Shown: positions 31,529-41,961, counted from the first letter of the stretch. The stretch: DNA of 64,000 nt from Oegoconia quadripuncta (GCA_949316235.1 OX438747.1:1240501-1304500), one strand, 5' to 3'. Notes: generated by a model not told the origin, from the sequence alone. Translations and numbers: made by a program.

Positions 31529-32077
31529 TTCTTTTTTTGGCACATTGATTTCCACATTTCAACTGAGTCGCACCGTTATTTTAATGATTCTTTTTAAATC
31601 TCAATAGTTAATTTTTTTAATTTTAAGGCCCTTTCGATCCTCAGTACGACCTGTTTCATGCAATAAATAAGTTGGTGTGGTGATCCGTGTTCTGTTTTGA
31701 CCCTGGCCTGAGCAGTCCCGCCCCTTCTGTACATATACACCTCGTGACCGACCCAGCTGGGCATCGGTGGGCTGGGAAGGTCACAGGGCTGTGGGCTGTG
31801 ACCCAACTTTCGTAAAGATGGACCATGCCCTGGATAAACTAATTACCTAGAGGTGAAACAGACGGAAGGCTAATAACTAGAAGCAACAGTGTTTTCATGC
31901 GACACGCTGTGAATAATTTAAAACGGTGAGGCTTGTTTTAACACAACCCTAGAATAATAAACTAGATTGTTAACACAGCCCTAGAACGCAGTCGGTGGTT
32001 CACGACAAAGAAATATAACTACCTACCTTTTATCGTGGGCGGGTGTTGTAGGTAATTGCTTGTTTAGGTGGCGTTCT
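31529..32077. other. Unassigned stretch
   Basis: A 70-codon minus frame (31594-31806) in somewhat GC-richer DNA might be a remnant exon but has no recognised domain. Confidence 0.35.
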
Positions 32078-32215
32078 TTTTTATGCACCACGGTTTCGTA
32101 CTTGACCTCAATCACACCTGATGTTAAGTGAAGATGAGGGCGTACTGACCCGGAAACCCCAACACATTTGGGGGACTGGCTATCTTATCTCTGACAACCG
32201 GAGCATAGCAATGCC
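32078..32215 (-). mobile_element. SINE A 3' fragment with internal deletion
   Basis: TTTATGCACCACGGTTTCG through GAAGATGAGG, then directly GCGTACTGACCCGGAAACC (14 bp lost), to GACAACCGGAG. The head-proximal half is missing. Confidence 0.8.
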
Positions 32216-32640
32216 AGTTTCTTTCAGCTGCGCGACGCAGATCCTTGCTCGACCGGTTGAGTACCACATTACGTTTGCCCAGCTGCTCCAGCGATTATCG
32301 ATGACTGATGGTCTATAAAATTAGTGTAGGGAATCAAACCCCAAACCCTTCCACATGTGAATTGGGGCGCGAAAAGGATGTAGGTATTATTAAACGGCTT
32401 ACAATTAAGTATTGATTTACGACCTAAGTTACAATGTTAGACTGACTAGTATATGAAGGCTCAGTTCTAATTAGCTCTGTTGGTGTACAGCATTTGTGTA
32501 AATGGAGTATGGAAGTTAAGAACAGGAAACAAAATAAATATTTTATATTATTTTTGAAATAAAATAAAATAAGATATTTATCCAAAAGAAGGACATGTAT
32601 AAGTAACAATACTAGATACTCTCTTGCGTCGTTCCTCCCG
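32216..32640. other. Unassigned stretch
   Basis: No family match was found. The end of this stretch may hold upstream LINE sequence too decayed to read. Confidence 0.35.
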
Positions 32641-32945
32641 CTCAAGGAGTCTCTTCCTCCTGGACACGATTTGCCATGGCCAACATGGAAATCCTTAAAT
32701 CGGCTTCGAACTCAGGTTGGCCGCAGCAAAGATAATCTGTGCAGGTGGGGCTTCTCCGATGGCGGGAGTGATCGATGCGAGTGCGGAGTCTCCCCACAGA
32801 CAATGGATCACGTATTGTCTTGCCCCGCGTGTCCTGACAGCTGCACCTTTGACGACCTCCTTAACGCCACAGACAGTGCTGTTAGAGTGGCTAAGTTTTG
32901 GTCCAATAAAATTTGAAACTTGCCTCGACACGAAAAGAAGAAGAA
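32641..32945 (+). pseudogene. LINE ORF2 C-terminus with zinc-binding motif
   Basis: The frame gives LPPGHDLPWPTWKSLNRLRT, then VGRSKDNLCRWGF, then CECGVSPQTMDHVLSCPAC, then VAKFWSNKI and a stop at 32919. The CxC...HxxxxC pattern is the C-terminal zinc motif of Jockey/R1/CR1-type reverse transcriptases. Everything upstream is missing. A SINE D follows directly at 32950. Confidence 0.8.
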
Positions 32946-32949
32946 GTAA

Positions 32950-33232
32950 CAATAAATAATAAATAATAATAATAAATAAATATCCTTAGACATATGCACA
33001 GCGCCATCTAGTTCCACAGTAAGCAACTATAGGCTTGTGTTGTGGATACCAGATGGTTGATATATTACATAAATACATTTTTTTCGTAAAGAAATACTTG
33101 TTATAACTGAAAACATCCATAACTCGGGTACACATGTCCGTATTCATCACACAAACATATGCCCCTAGCGGGATTCGAACCCGCAACCTTTTGGTATAGT
33201 GGTCAGAGTTGCTAACCACTACACCCAACAGG
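32950..33232 (-). mobile_element. SINE D subfamily, complete
   Basis: On the minus strand the head reads TTGGGTGTAGTGGTTAGCAA with GGTTGCGGGTTCGAATCCCG, then the body (GTGTGATGAATACGGACATG), and the 3' part (GGTATCCACAACACAAGCCT, GGAACTAGATGGCGC) and a TTATTA tail. This copy links the head to the 3' fragments at 9291, 18486, 30096 and 53240. Confidence 0.85.
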
Positions 33233-33310
33233 TTTGTAAACATAAATAAATACACTCGAAAAACATTACCCTCCTTCCTTGGCAGTCGGGTATAAAAAGA
33301 AATAAACACA

Positions 33311-33527
33311 CAATCTAATCTAACTAATATTATAATGTGAAAGTGTGGATGTTTGTTGCTCAATCACGGCGTAATGTATGAACGGATTTGGATGAAATTT
33401 GGTGCATAGGTAGAATATACCCTGGATTAAGACATGGGATATTTTTTTTTCCCGATAAATTGAGTAGTTCCCGCGGGATAAACAAATTTCCGCGTTAAAG
33501 TTATTCCACCCAGGCGATGAGCTAGTT
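33311..33527 (-). repeat. Repeat C, near complete copy
   Basis: ATCTAATCTAACTAATATTA, GTATGAACGGATTTGGATG, AGTTCCCGCGGGATAAAC and CAGGCGATGAGCTAGTTC in standard order. The GCCGCGGG part of the end is lost. Confidence 0.75.
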
Positions 33528-33536
33528 CACAACTTA

Positions 33537-34177
33537 GGCCCGTATTAATAAACCATCCTCGAGATTGAGAACAGTCTTGTGACCGGTCTCAAGTGAACGT
33601 GTTGATTAATAAACCTAACTTGAGACCTGAAAAGCACGTGTATACTCAAGCAGTACTCGCTTGAGAGGTGCGCGTATTAATAAACGAAACTCAAGACTAT
33701 CACTCATTCGCCGCTGAGGCGAATACTTGAGAAGTGATCTCAGCTGAGTAGACCTCAAGATTGGTTTATAAATCAACACGAAACTTGGTTGATACAGCCA
33801 AACTCAAACTCAAGCCCAACATTTTATTTCAACGTAAGATACATGATATCATTTGTTGAATGTCAATTTAAATCTATTGGAAATAAAAATAGGGCTAAGC
33901 ATTTTTCGGTCAGTCGGTATGTCCAAGCTACCACCGCTTCGGAAAGGGAAATCATCTGTGGGAAAAGAAGCGGCGCAAGAAACCTACAGGATCATTTTCT
34001 TTTCTTTTCTTTTTTTTATATATATAAAAGTATACAACTAATACAATTTTATAATTTTTGGGAGCCAGGCGAAGTATACCAATCGTTTTTGTCATTCAGG
34101 TAGTCACTAATTTTGTAATACCTCAATACTTTTGTAGCCTCAAAACTTGTATTGAGATTGGCTTATTAATACGCGCC
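33537..34177 (+). mobile_element. Harbinger-like MITE E with TTA duplication, split by F
   Basis: The element runs from GGCCCGTATTAATAAACC to TTGGCTTATTAATACGCGCC and is flanked by TTA at 33534-33536 and 34178-34180. Subtracting the F insertion leaves a length similar to the 320-bp copy. Internally, TTAATAAAC or TTTATAAATC recurs about every 60-100 bp next to CTCAAG-type sequence, so the terminal motif is echoed inside. No transposase frame. Confidence 0.82.
33815..34035 (-). mobile_element. LINE 3' end F, inserted in MITE E
   Basis: Reverse complement of F at 39183-39374 and 42089-42312: TTTCAACGTAAGATACATGA, AGCATTTTTCGGTCAGTCGG, AAGCTACCACCGCTTCGG, GGGAAAAGAAGCGGCGCAAG. It ends in a CTTTT-rich stretch. 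Overlapping frames of 62-104 codons are shadows. Confidence 0.78.
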
Positions 34178-34180
34178 TTA

Positions 34181-34757
34181 GTCTTCAAGCTTTGCGCTGT
34201 CAAAGAAAATATGACGCATCTGTCCAAACTGCCCAACAGTCGTTACGCAAGTATCTTAATTTTAGAACTCATATTTCAATGCAACAAATATTTCATCACC
34301 AAAAACCCAACCCTCGAAAGTGTATTGTTTAACGGGCACACAATATACAAAGAACAAACCGTTGTACCTATTAATAACACCTGAAAAAAGTCGCACACAC
34401 TAGCACCGAGACGCACACACAATCATTAATTTCGTAACGGTACAAGTTGGATACTACAGAGAAAATTCGTAGAGTTTCCCTTGTGGGGGTGTGGGTGTGG
34501 AGGGGCGGCGGGGTGTGTCGTGTGACTGTGTGAGTGTAGACGGACTGAGGGGTGAACGGCCTGCCCCGGGCGACCTTCAGACGGGAGGGAGGGTGGCGGG
34601 CGTCTAGGAAGCTTTTTATAATAATTAATCTATGTAGGTACATAAGTGAAGGTTGTGTGAGATTTCGGAATATCGAATGTTCAGCATGGAGCTAAATTGT
34701 AGTGCTGGAATTTTACTAGAAAGGATAGATCTGGCAAAGCTCCGTTATATTTTATCA
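34181..34757. other. Unassigned stretch
   Basis: G-rich DNA on the plus strand at 34480-34600 (GGGGGTGTGGGTGTGGAGG). No gene was recognised. Confidence 0.35.
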
Positions 34758-34991
34758 ATGACTAGCTTTCCCCCTGCGGCTTCGCCCGCGTGGCATATCT
34801 TTATCACGGAAATTCGTTTATCCCGCGGGAATTATTCACTTTATCGCGATAAAAAATATCCTGTTTTAATTCAAGGTATGTCCTACCTATATACCAAATT
34901 TCATCCAAATCCGTTAATCCGTTTCGACGTGATTAAGCAACAAACAAATATCCAAACTTTTGCATTTATAATATTTGTTAGATTAGATTAG
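34758..34991 (+). repeat. Repeat C, complete copy
   Basis: ACTAGCTTTCCCCCTGCGGC, TTTATCCCGCGGGAATTATT, ACCAAATTTCATCCAAATCC and CATTTATAATATTTGTTAG define both ends and the middle of the family, about 230 bp. The short 112-codon frame through it is not a conserved protein. Confidence 0.8.
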
Positions 34992-35024
34992 CAAACATAC
35001 ATATGACGGTGTATGTTTGCTAAT

Positions 35025-35300
35025 TAAGTATGGTGATATTCATTCAATATCAGAGTATCTAACCATTATACCAAACAGGTCGTCAAAACGACTTAGTCAT
35101 CGAAATATACCAAAAAACTGTGTAAGCCAAATATCTTCGAAACGACATAACCGATTTTCGTCAAACATGGCTAAGAACCTCTCCCGTCATTTAATCTTTA
35201 ATATAAAAAAAACCGCATTCTAATCGGAGCATGCATTATTATGATACATCCGCACAAAGCTGGACACACACACAGCGCCGTGAAACTACTTGTTTGACCA
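35025..35300 (-). repeat. Repeat P with a SINE D head remnant
   Basis: ACCATTATACCAAACAGGTCG at 35053-35073, shown here as ACCATTATACCAAAC plus AGGTCG, is the reversed start of a D-type head. P follows: TAACCGATTTTCGTCAAACA, TGGCTAAGAACCTC, AAAAACCGCATTCTAATCGG. Confidence 0.5.
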
Positions 35301-36222
35301 AACAGGTCGCCAACATATTGTATGGGAATTGCGAATAGGAAGAATCGCGTTTGTGAAATCGATCGCATAATTCCAGAATACTAATATCAAACTTTGCCAA
35401 TGAAAGATTCTTATTTTTTTATTTTTTTATTTTTTTTTTTGGCTAAGAATTCTAATTTCAAATAATTTTATTTTAAAAACATGGAATTCTTTTTCCAAAA
35501 GTAGTCATTTGTTTATTGATTAGTGTTCTATCGAACTTAGAAAAAAAAGAAAATATAAAAATAACATAATATTTACATAATTACAAAAAACGTATAGCGT
35601 CTAGTTGGATTATAATAATAACTATATCAACAAGATTCTTATTATATTACTGACAATGGTTATCGTTATAATTGAATTGGTAACGTTTTAATTATTTTAC
35701 AATAAAATTGATATTTGCACTAGAACACAATCTAGCAATGCTATTTATCTAGAGTCGTATGGTAATTTGTCTTGCCCTCCCGGCTTAAGCTTGGCTTGTT
35801 TTTCCAGCCGTGATCTAGGTCTGGCTGAGACCTACGCCTGGACGCTGACGGATGGCTCCATCTGCCGCAAAGCCAGGGTCGATGGATTCCGATAGGGTCG
35901 CACTTAATGTGACGAGAGGTAAGCCAGATAGATATATCAGTCCAGGAGGCAGAAGGTGTCGATTTGTCGTGCAGGGCGCGGATATATTTGATTAGAAGTG
36001 GAGGTAATATGTTATTTTGATATATGTTAAGTACATTATCTAAATGGGCAATAATTTTGTTATATTTTAATGGCATTTTTTAATATTTCGAAGGATATAA
36101 ATTGAAAACATATCTTATACAATGTAATTGTATTTTGAATAAATTAAATTAAGTCAAAAAAGATTTTAACCGACTTCAAAATGGACGAGGTTCCCAATTC
36201 GGCCGTTTGTATGTTTTTTTTT
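35301..36222. other. Unassigned stretch
   Basis: A 111-codon minus frame at 35741-36076 contains no motif I recognise. TTAACCGACTTCAAAATGGA at 36167 onwards is a phrase common to moth repeats, but only one copy occurs here. Confidence 0.35.
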
Positions 36223-36224
36223 TA

Positions 36225-36545
36225 ATTAAAGGTTATGTTCGCGACCAGTCCGTAAACATCCCACTGCAGGGATATAGGCCTTCCCTCGTATAATGAGGGA
36301 GTATGGGCCATATAGTCCACTACGTTGGCCCAATGCGGGTTGGGGACTTCACGTGCCTTTTGAATTTTTATTTCCCAGGCATGCAGGTTTCTTCAGGATG
36401 TTTTTCTTCGCCGTTTAAGAGCAGTCGGATAAATGCATATAAGTAATTAAATTTAAAAACTCATTGGTACATGGCCTGCCTGGGTGTCGAGCCCTGACCT
36501 CCCAAATTGGGAGACCGCGTCTTAACCGCTGAGCCACCGCCACCA
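36225..36545 (-). mobile_element. SINE G, copy 1
   Basis: Read on the minus strand, the head has GGTGGCTCAGCGGTTAAGAC, a hairpin CTCCCAATTTGGGAG where a long variable arm would be, and a B-box-like GGGCTCGACACCC. The body carries CATGCCTGGGAAATAAAAAT and GCATTGGGCCAACG, and the end GTGGGATGTTTACGG. The serine/leucine-type (class II) tRNA layout of the head is what marks the family. Confidence 0.82.
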
Positions 36546-36720
36546 ATAGCACGAACGGTTATATATTATCCATGTTTTATGGATATATTTAGCTTTTAAC
36601 ATATTTGCTTTGGTAGTTGGTTTATAAAAAATCATCGGGTGCTTTCTCCGTTTCAATTTATAGTTATTTAAGTTAGACGACCGTGATTGGGTATTCGGGA
36701 CCAGCCACAGGACGTACGTT

Positions 36721-37130
36721 TCTGACCATAAGCCTTCAAGCGCTTTTGCCATACCTACTATTGGCTCTTTTACCTACGGTAGCCTCCTGGCTACCCCACC
36801 ATCAACGCTCACTGCGATCTGGCGCTGTCCGTGGTGTATTAAATTAGGGAGTCGAGCTTCACTCGACTCTCTCCCCCATAGGGTTACCCGCTTTGGCTTT
36901 TTGCGTCACATTAGCTACACTCCCATTTGCTGGGGGGGAGGTGGGACTTTCTTTCTTTCCTACTTTTCACCCTTAAATTCTTTCTTTAATTAGTCTGGGT
37001 CCAAGGTAGCAATAGAGTCACGTCGGGCACCGTCTACCTTCAGTAGGCGCCGTGCAGAGTACCACTGTTGATCCTGGCTTACAGGAGTTACAGTGGGAGG
37101 AGAGCGGAGGTGGGATCTGACCATAAGCCT
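36721..37130 (-). mobile_element. Unidentified 380-bp retroposon with 15-bp target duplication
   Basis: TCTGACCATAAGCCT occurs at 36721-36735 and 37116-37130. The 380 bp between them is unlike anything else in the window. On the minus strand the 3' end reads GGCTACCGTAGGTAAAAGAG, then ATGGCAAAAGCGC, suggesting a LINE 3' end in that orientation. A hairpin GAGTCGAGCTTCACTCGACTC is present at 36850-36870 (one extra base beyond the paired GAGTCGAG/CTCGACTC arms). No coding region. Confidence 0.75.
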
Positions 37131-37202
37131 CTTAGATACTTAGAATATTGATTTCAAAATTAAATTAGTTCACCGCGCACGCTACCTAAATATCATGTGC
37201 GT

Positions 37203-37512
37203 AATGCTTCCTAACCCAAATCGCTTTTAGTGATAAGGCCGCCAAATTGTACTATCCCCTTTTTCTTATTTTTTTATGCACAACGGGGTGGTACTTGACC
37301 TCAATCACACCTGATGTTAAGTGAAGGTGAGGTCGAAGGTGGAAACGTACTGACCCGGAAAGCCCAACACATTTGGAGGAGCTATTAACATTGCTGCTTG
37401 GCGGCTGATTTAGAAAAGATGGTGGTAGCTAGCCAGGCGGACATTTAAAATGCCCTATTGTTGTTGTGTTTCTTATTGTTGTGCAATAAAGAATATTTTG
37501 TTTGTTTGTTTA
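37203..37512 (+). repeat. Repeat R, copy 2, split by SINE A
   Basis: AATCGCTTTTAGTGATAAGG and CCGCCAAATTGTAC lie before, and TTGTGCAATAAAGAATATTT with a (TTTG)n tail after, the SINE. Together they rebuild the R layout of 16595-16770. Confidence 0.72.
37265..37456 (-). mobile_element. SINE A with internal deletion, inside repeat R
   Basis: TTTTTTATGCACAACGGGG through ACCCGGAAAGCCCAACACAT, then GGAGGAGCTATTAACATTGC (about 55 bp lost), to GGACATTTAAAATGCCCTA. Head absent. Confidence 0.8.
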
Positions 37513-37561
37513 AATGTGATATGATTGATGAGACAAGATAAAGTTAGTGATATATTCATTA

Positions 37562-37592
37562 CCACGCAGGCGAAGCCACGGGCGGAAAGTTA
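37562..37592 (-). repeat. Repeat C end fragment
   Basis: CACGCAGGCGAAGCCACGGG then CGGAAAGTTA: only the right-hand end of C. Confidence 0.55.
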
Positions 37593-37787
37593 AGAATACT
37601 ATGTATCTTTACCTATGTATCACGGATTATTAGTAGGTACCCAACTAATAATCGTTAATGCATGCGGGGGATGGGGTGGGAGGGGGCGCAATTTAATTTC
37701 ATTGTATAGCATACGGATAACTGTAATTGGCCATAGTTTTAGTCACATGTACTGTAATACGTTAATTTTGTATTAGCTGTTGTTATA

Positions 37788-38018
37788 TAATAATAATAAA
37801 TATTTCGGACACTTACACCAATCATCTAGTCCCAAACTAAGCAAAGCTTGTACTATGGATACTAGATAACGGATAAACATACATAAATATTTATATAAAT
37901 ATCCATGACTCAGGAATAAATGTTCACATTCATCACACAAACATTTACCCGTCGCGGGATTCGAACCCGCAACCGTTGGTTTCGCTGATAGGGTCACTAT
38001 CCACTACACCAATTGGTC
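37788..38018 (-). mobile_element. SINE D, full length
   Basis: From TAATAATAAATATTTCGGAC through GATAACGGATAAACATACAT and CGCGGGATTCGAACCCGCAA to CACTACACCAATTGGTCG. Best minus-strand D copy. The 74-codon frame in it is a shadow. Confidence 0.9.
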
Positions 38019-38284
38019 GTCTATAGTGCAAAGTAAATGGTGAATAAATTTAAATATCAGCAGGTACATAGAAAATACCTACATAGTAGTAGAATACATA
38101 ACAAAGATAACATTTACTAAAATAAAAACAATAAAGACCCTTTAATAAATACATAATAGAACACACCTCATAAGAGCACATACAGTTCATGAAAGAGATA
38201 CATAATATCCCCTTAGTTTCAACACTGCAAGCGATCCTGCGTGACGAATATTTTGTGGTAGTGCATTCCACAACTGCGAACCCT

Positions 38285-38340
38285 AGACACTATCCACTAC
38301 ACCAATCGGTCGTCGGTGAATAAATAAATAAATAAATAAA
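38285..38340 (-). mobile_element. SINE D head stub
   Basis: ACTATCCACTACACCAATCG and GTCGTCGGTG are the reversed 5' end of a D head, followed by (AATA)n. Confidence 0.5.
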
Positions 38341-38576
38341 TACTATATAGTTTTGTAGGAGGTACTAAATAAACTCTAAAACCTTCAATTAGCATGATAC
38401 AAGCTAACATAACACCAATTCTAATTAAAGTAACAACTTCGCTCATGTCCCGACAGAACTTGCGAGATATATATTTACATAATATATAACAAAACAGACT
38501 ATATACACCTATTTACAAATGAACTAGTGAAAGGGTCGATGTCTGTACTTATTTCAGGTTATATTTAAAAAATAAA

Positions 38577-39182
38577 TAAAAGAAAAGAAAAGAAAAATGA
38601 TCCTTAAACCCAGAGTGTCTCTTAGGAATAAATTTAAAGAAATTAATATATTAACATTAGCATCGCAATATATTTACGAAAACTTAATGTATGTAAGAAA
38701 AAATATAGAATCGTTTAAGAAAAATAGTGATATACATAATGTTAATACCAGATATAAAAATAAACTTGCTGTTCATGCCAGCCGTTTACACAAAGTCACC
38801 AAGTCATTTAAGGGGCAATGTATACGCTTTTATAATAAGGTTCCAGTGGACATTCAAAATTTACCTTTAAATAAATTCAAAACCATCATAAAACGGACAT
38901 TATTTACCAAAGGCTATTATAAAATTTCTGACTATCTGGATGATAAGCAAGCATGGACATAGACCGCTCGGCGATATTCAGCCTAATTATACAATATAAT
39001 ATAATTGTAACCCAAACTTATTTAAAAGAGCAACCCTTGAGTTTCTTGCTCGTTCTTCTCTGGGGAATCTGCTTTGCGAATGAGCAAAAATGTCAATAAT
39101 TTTAATATTAAGATAAAAAATGTGACGTTTTCAAGTGATAATCTTTATCCTACGAAATAAATATTTTTTGACTTTGACTTTG
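38577..39182 (+). mobile_element. CR1-like LINE, 5'-truncated, with 3' tail
   Basis: An AAAAGAAAAG run is followed by the coding end of ORF2, a 3' untranslated block (GTTTCTTGCTCGTTCTTCTC, GAATGAGCAAAAATGTCAAT) and a tail of AATAAATA then (TTTGAC)n. Four other truncated copies in the window (16787, 27035, 44318, 45239) share this 3' end. Confidence 0.85.
38597..38962 (+). pseudogene. Truncated LINE ORF2 C-terminus, open frame
   Basis: This 121-codon frame includes FKEINILTLASQYIYENLMY, then VRKNIESFKK, then LHKVTKSFKGQCIRFYNKVP, then VDIQNLPLNKFKTIIKRTLF and YYKISDYLDD. It is the region after the polymerase in CR1-like LINE reverse transcriptases. The ATG is a chance start just inside the truncation point. 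The frame has no internal stop but lacks every catalytic domain, so no enzyme is made. Confidence 0.82.
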
Positions 39183-39374
39183 ACTTTGATCCTGTGGGTT
39201 TCTTGCGCCGCTTCTTTTCCCACAGATGATTTCCCTTTCCGAAGCGGTGGTAGCTTGGACATACTGACTGACCGAAAAATGCTTAGCCCTATTTTTATTT
39301 CCAATAGATTTAAATTGACATTCAACAAATGATATCATGTATCTTACGTTGAAATAAATGCTTGAAGTTTGAAG
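39183..39374 (+). mobile_element. LINE 3' end F, plus-strand copy
   Basis: CCTGTGGGTTTCTTGCGCCG, CAGATGATTTCCCTTTCCG, AAGCGGTGGTAGCTTGGAC, GATATCATGTATCTTACG, then GAAATAAATGC and (TTGAAGT)n. The layout parallels the preceding LINE's 3' end, so F is probably the 3' end of a sister LINE. It sits exactly at that LINE's tail. Confidence 0.78.
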
Positions 39375-39377
39375 TTA

Positions 39378-39658
39378 CTTCATCATTATCTCGTAAACAT
39401 CCCACTGCAAGGATATAGGCGTCGCCTCATATATGACCACCACGCTGGCCCAATGCGGGTTAGGGCCTTCACATGCCTTACAATTTTTATTTCTCAGGCA
39501 TGCATCACTATGTTTTCCTTTACCATTTAAGAGCAGTCGGATAAATGCACATAACTAATTAAATTTAATAACTCATTGCTACATGGCATGCCTGGGAATT
39601 GAACCCGGATCTCCCAAATTGGGAGACCACGTCTTAACCGCTGAGCCACCGACGCTCC
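39378..39658 (-). mobile_element. SINE G, copy 2
   Basis: CGTAAACATCCCACTGCAAG, GCTGGCCCAATGCGGGTTAG, CAGGCATGCATCAC, GGGAATTGAACCCGGATCTC and ACCGCTGAGCCACCGACGC. The B-box-type sequence GGGTTCAATTCCC on the minus strand is well kept here. Confidence 0.82.
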
Positions 39659-39959
39659 TACATACATCAATATACTTCAACATATCAATTAAAAGAATAG
39701 AACTAACCCTTCTCTTCCCGTGGAAGTCGTAAAAGGACTTCACACCAAAAACGCCTATAGACGCGATAAGCTCACCCCTGTCACGTGTGCATTTCTGTAT
39801 ATTTCGAAGGTGAACCGTAAATGTTGTTTCAAGCAATAATCTTTTAATGTTGGGACATCCAAACGCTAATGTTTGGGTTATCACTGACCACCCCATTTGG
39901 GATAAAGTCAGGTGGGTAAGTCTTTCTGATAGGTTTCAAAAGGTGGAGCAATTCTACGG
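39659..39959. other. Unassigned stretch
   Basis: A 105-codon minus frame runs through this stretch and the SINE but contains no motif I recognise. Confidence 0.35.
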
Positions 39960-40198
39960 CCGGATGGTGAGTGGATAGTGACCCTGTCTGCGATACCAAC
40001 GGTGGCGGTTTTGAATCCCGCGAGGGGTAAATGTTTGTGTGATGAATACGAACATTTATTCCCGAGTTTTTATGGAACATTATTTTTATGGATGTTTATA
40101 TAAATATTTATATATGTTTATCCGTTATCAAGTAGCCAAGCTTTCCTTAGTTGATTGGTGTACTCGTAAGTGTCCGAATGATTTGTTTATTATTATTC
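39960..40198 (+). mobile_element. SINE D, near full length
   Basis: AGTGGATAGTGACCCTGTCT, GCGGTTTTGAATCCCGCGAG (B box with substitutions), TGTGTGATGAATACGAACAT, GTTTATCCGTTATCAAGTAG and GTAAGTGTCCGAATGATT. Confidence 0.8.
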
Positions 40199-40257
40199 AG
40201 ATAAACACCTTAGCAATGTTCACTATTTGAGCGCAACCGCGGGCACAAGCTAGTACA

Positions 40258-41159
40258 TGTATTTACATACACGTATGTACTTTACATAAATTATTATTCC
40301 CAAGACTAATTCATCTTAAATGTCCAAGGACGAGCGCTGAGACCTGGATGGACCTACCTAACCGGCACATTCAACAATCAACATTACCACCTTGAACTTA
40401 CAGTCGACTCTAACAACCTAACTATACGAAAATACATACGACCTTTCGGTTATGAACATATTAATAACAGTGCCTTTGAAAGCGAAATTTATGTATGTTG
40501 CAATAACCATCAAAATAGACTTTATGCTGTACTCATTGGGTTGAATTCTGCCCGGGGTATCGTTGGATTTTTGTAGATAGAGACGCAGGTATGTGATAGA
40601 GTGTGACGGCGATGTCGAGGTAGTCCGTGACCTATCCTACTGACGTATCTACGACTTCCCCGGAACATGGCGTTTGTAGTCGTCTAGACGTCTGTGTGTG
40701 AGGCGTGCGCGTGTGTGCGTAAACCCGTAACCGAACTGCGAATGTGTGCCGCCTAAAACTTTTTCATGTTATATTATTAGTTGGAGTATAGGAAAATTTA
40801 AGGTTACGTCTTTAGCAATTAATGCTTATTTTTAAAAGTACTTTCTTCAACTTCGTCATGTTTCGCAAATGAGTTTTCATTTGTCGCAAGAGGCGATTGC
40901 GAAATGTCTCTGTAACAATTGTACGTATACAATTTGTTTTTAGTTATAGGAAACGGAATTTCCTGTGCTGTTTATGACTTTTAATGATTACGTTCTGACG
41001 TTGGATTGGTTAGGTTAGGTTTTTAACCGCCGACGCAAAAAGGCGGGTGGTATAGGTTCGGAGGCTTGTTATTTCTTTTCGATCAATACAATCACATGGT
41101 CAATGGCTCGGATACAAATAAATTAGGACTTGAATATAGGGTGACTTTTATTTAGTTCT
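40258..41159. other. Unassigned stretch
   Basis: A repeat C stub (CAACCGCGGGCACAAGCTAG) precedes at 40232-40251. The rest shows no gene or family match; CCGCCGACGCAAAAAGGCGG near 41030 resembles 22832. Confidence 0.35.
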
Positions 41160-41830
41160 TGATATCAAAAGATATAAAGACCTGTCGTTATGGATCGGAG
41201 TGTTGGGCCATGAAGAAGACGGATGAAAGAAGCAGATGCAGCAGAGATGAGAATGTTGAAAGTTGAGAATGAGTATGTAAGAGGTAGTTTAAAAGTGACA
41301 CCCGTGACAGAAAATTGGAAAGGAAACCGTTTAGCTTGGTATGGACATGTTATGAGGAGGGATGAAACGCATCCTCTTAGTAACAAGAGGATGTAAGTCG
41401 ATGGTTTAAAAGGAAGAGGAAGACCACGAAAAAGATGGATGGATTGTGTGAGGGGTGATATGAACGAAAAGAGCGTGAATGATGAGGTAAGAAAAAAGAA
41501 AAGCAAAAGTATTTATTGCCAACAAATACAGAAAATTTCATCATATCATTTTGCATAATTAAATGTATTTGTGGCAAGGGGATTGGGCGTCAGCATTTGC
41601 TGCCAATATGTCGTATGGGAATTGACAGCGCTGGTTTTCAGCGTAACCTCTCATTTAGGTTTTCAAAATAAAACAACACAGTCAGTAGTACACTTATATG
41701 TGTGAGGAAAAATAACAGGAAAAAAAAGAAAAAAAAAACCATCCGGTAAAGGCTGATAGAGGAGATTGGAAGAAAAAGACACACTGTGCCCAAATTGGGG
41801 CCAGAGCAAGAAGATGATGATGATTAAAAG
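41160..41830 (+). pseudogene. RTE-clade LINE C-terminus and 3' end, interrupted
   Basis: Across several frames the translation gives YGSECWAMKKTDERR-like sequence, then LAWYGHVMRRDETHPL, then GRGRPRKRWMDCVRGDMNEK. This is the familiar C-terminal part of RTE-type reverse transcriptase. Frameshifts and stops break it. At about 41491 it is interrupted. The continuation (GGCTGATAGAGGAGATTGGA, AGACACACTGTGCCCAAATT) resumes at about 41745 and ends in AAGATGATGATGATTAAA, the (GAT)n tail usual for RTE. The intervening 250 bp is an unidentified insertion. Confidence 0.8.
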
Positions 41831-41877
41831 ATATGCTATTTTAAAACAAATACTAAACATTTTTTTATGAAGTACCT

Positions 41878-41960
41878 ACAGGTTAGCATTTGACCTCAAT
41901 CACACCTGATGTTAAGAGAAGATAAGGTTCAAGATAAAAGCGTGTTCTCAAAAAATTAAT
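41878..41960 (-). mobile_element. SINE A tail fragment
   Basis: GGTTAGCATTTGACCTCAAT and CACACCTGATGTTAAGAGAA match the SINE A 3' end; the rest is absent. Confidence 0.6.
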
Positions 41961-41961
41961 T

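Noticed and set aside
31594..31806. 70-codon minus frame as a host exon
   Set aside because: No recognisable domain, no supported splice sites and no second line of evidence.
35741..36076. 111-codon minus frame as a gene
   Set aside because: No family motif. Composition and setting fit decayed repeat DNA. Not enough evidence to annotate as coding.
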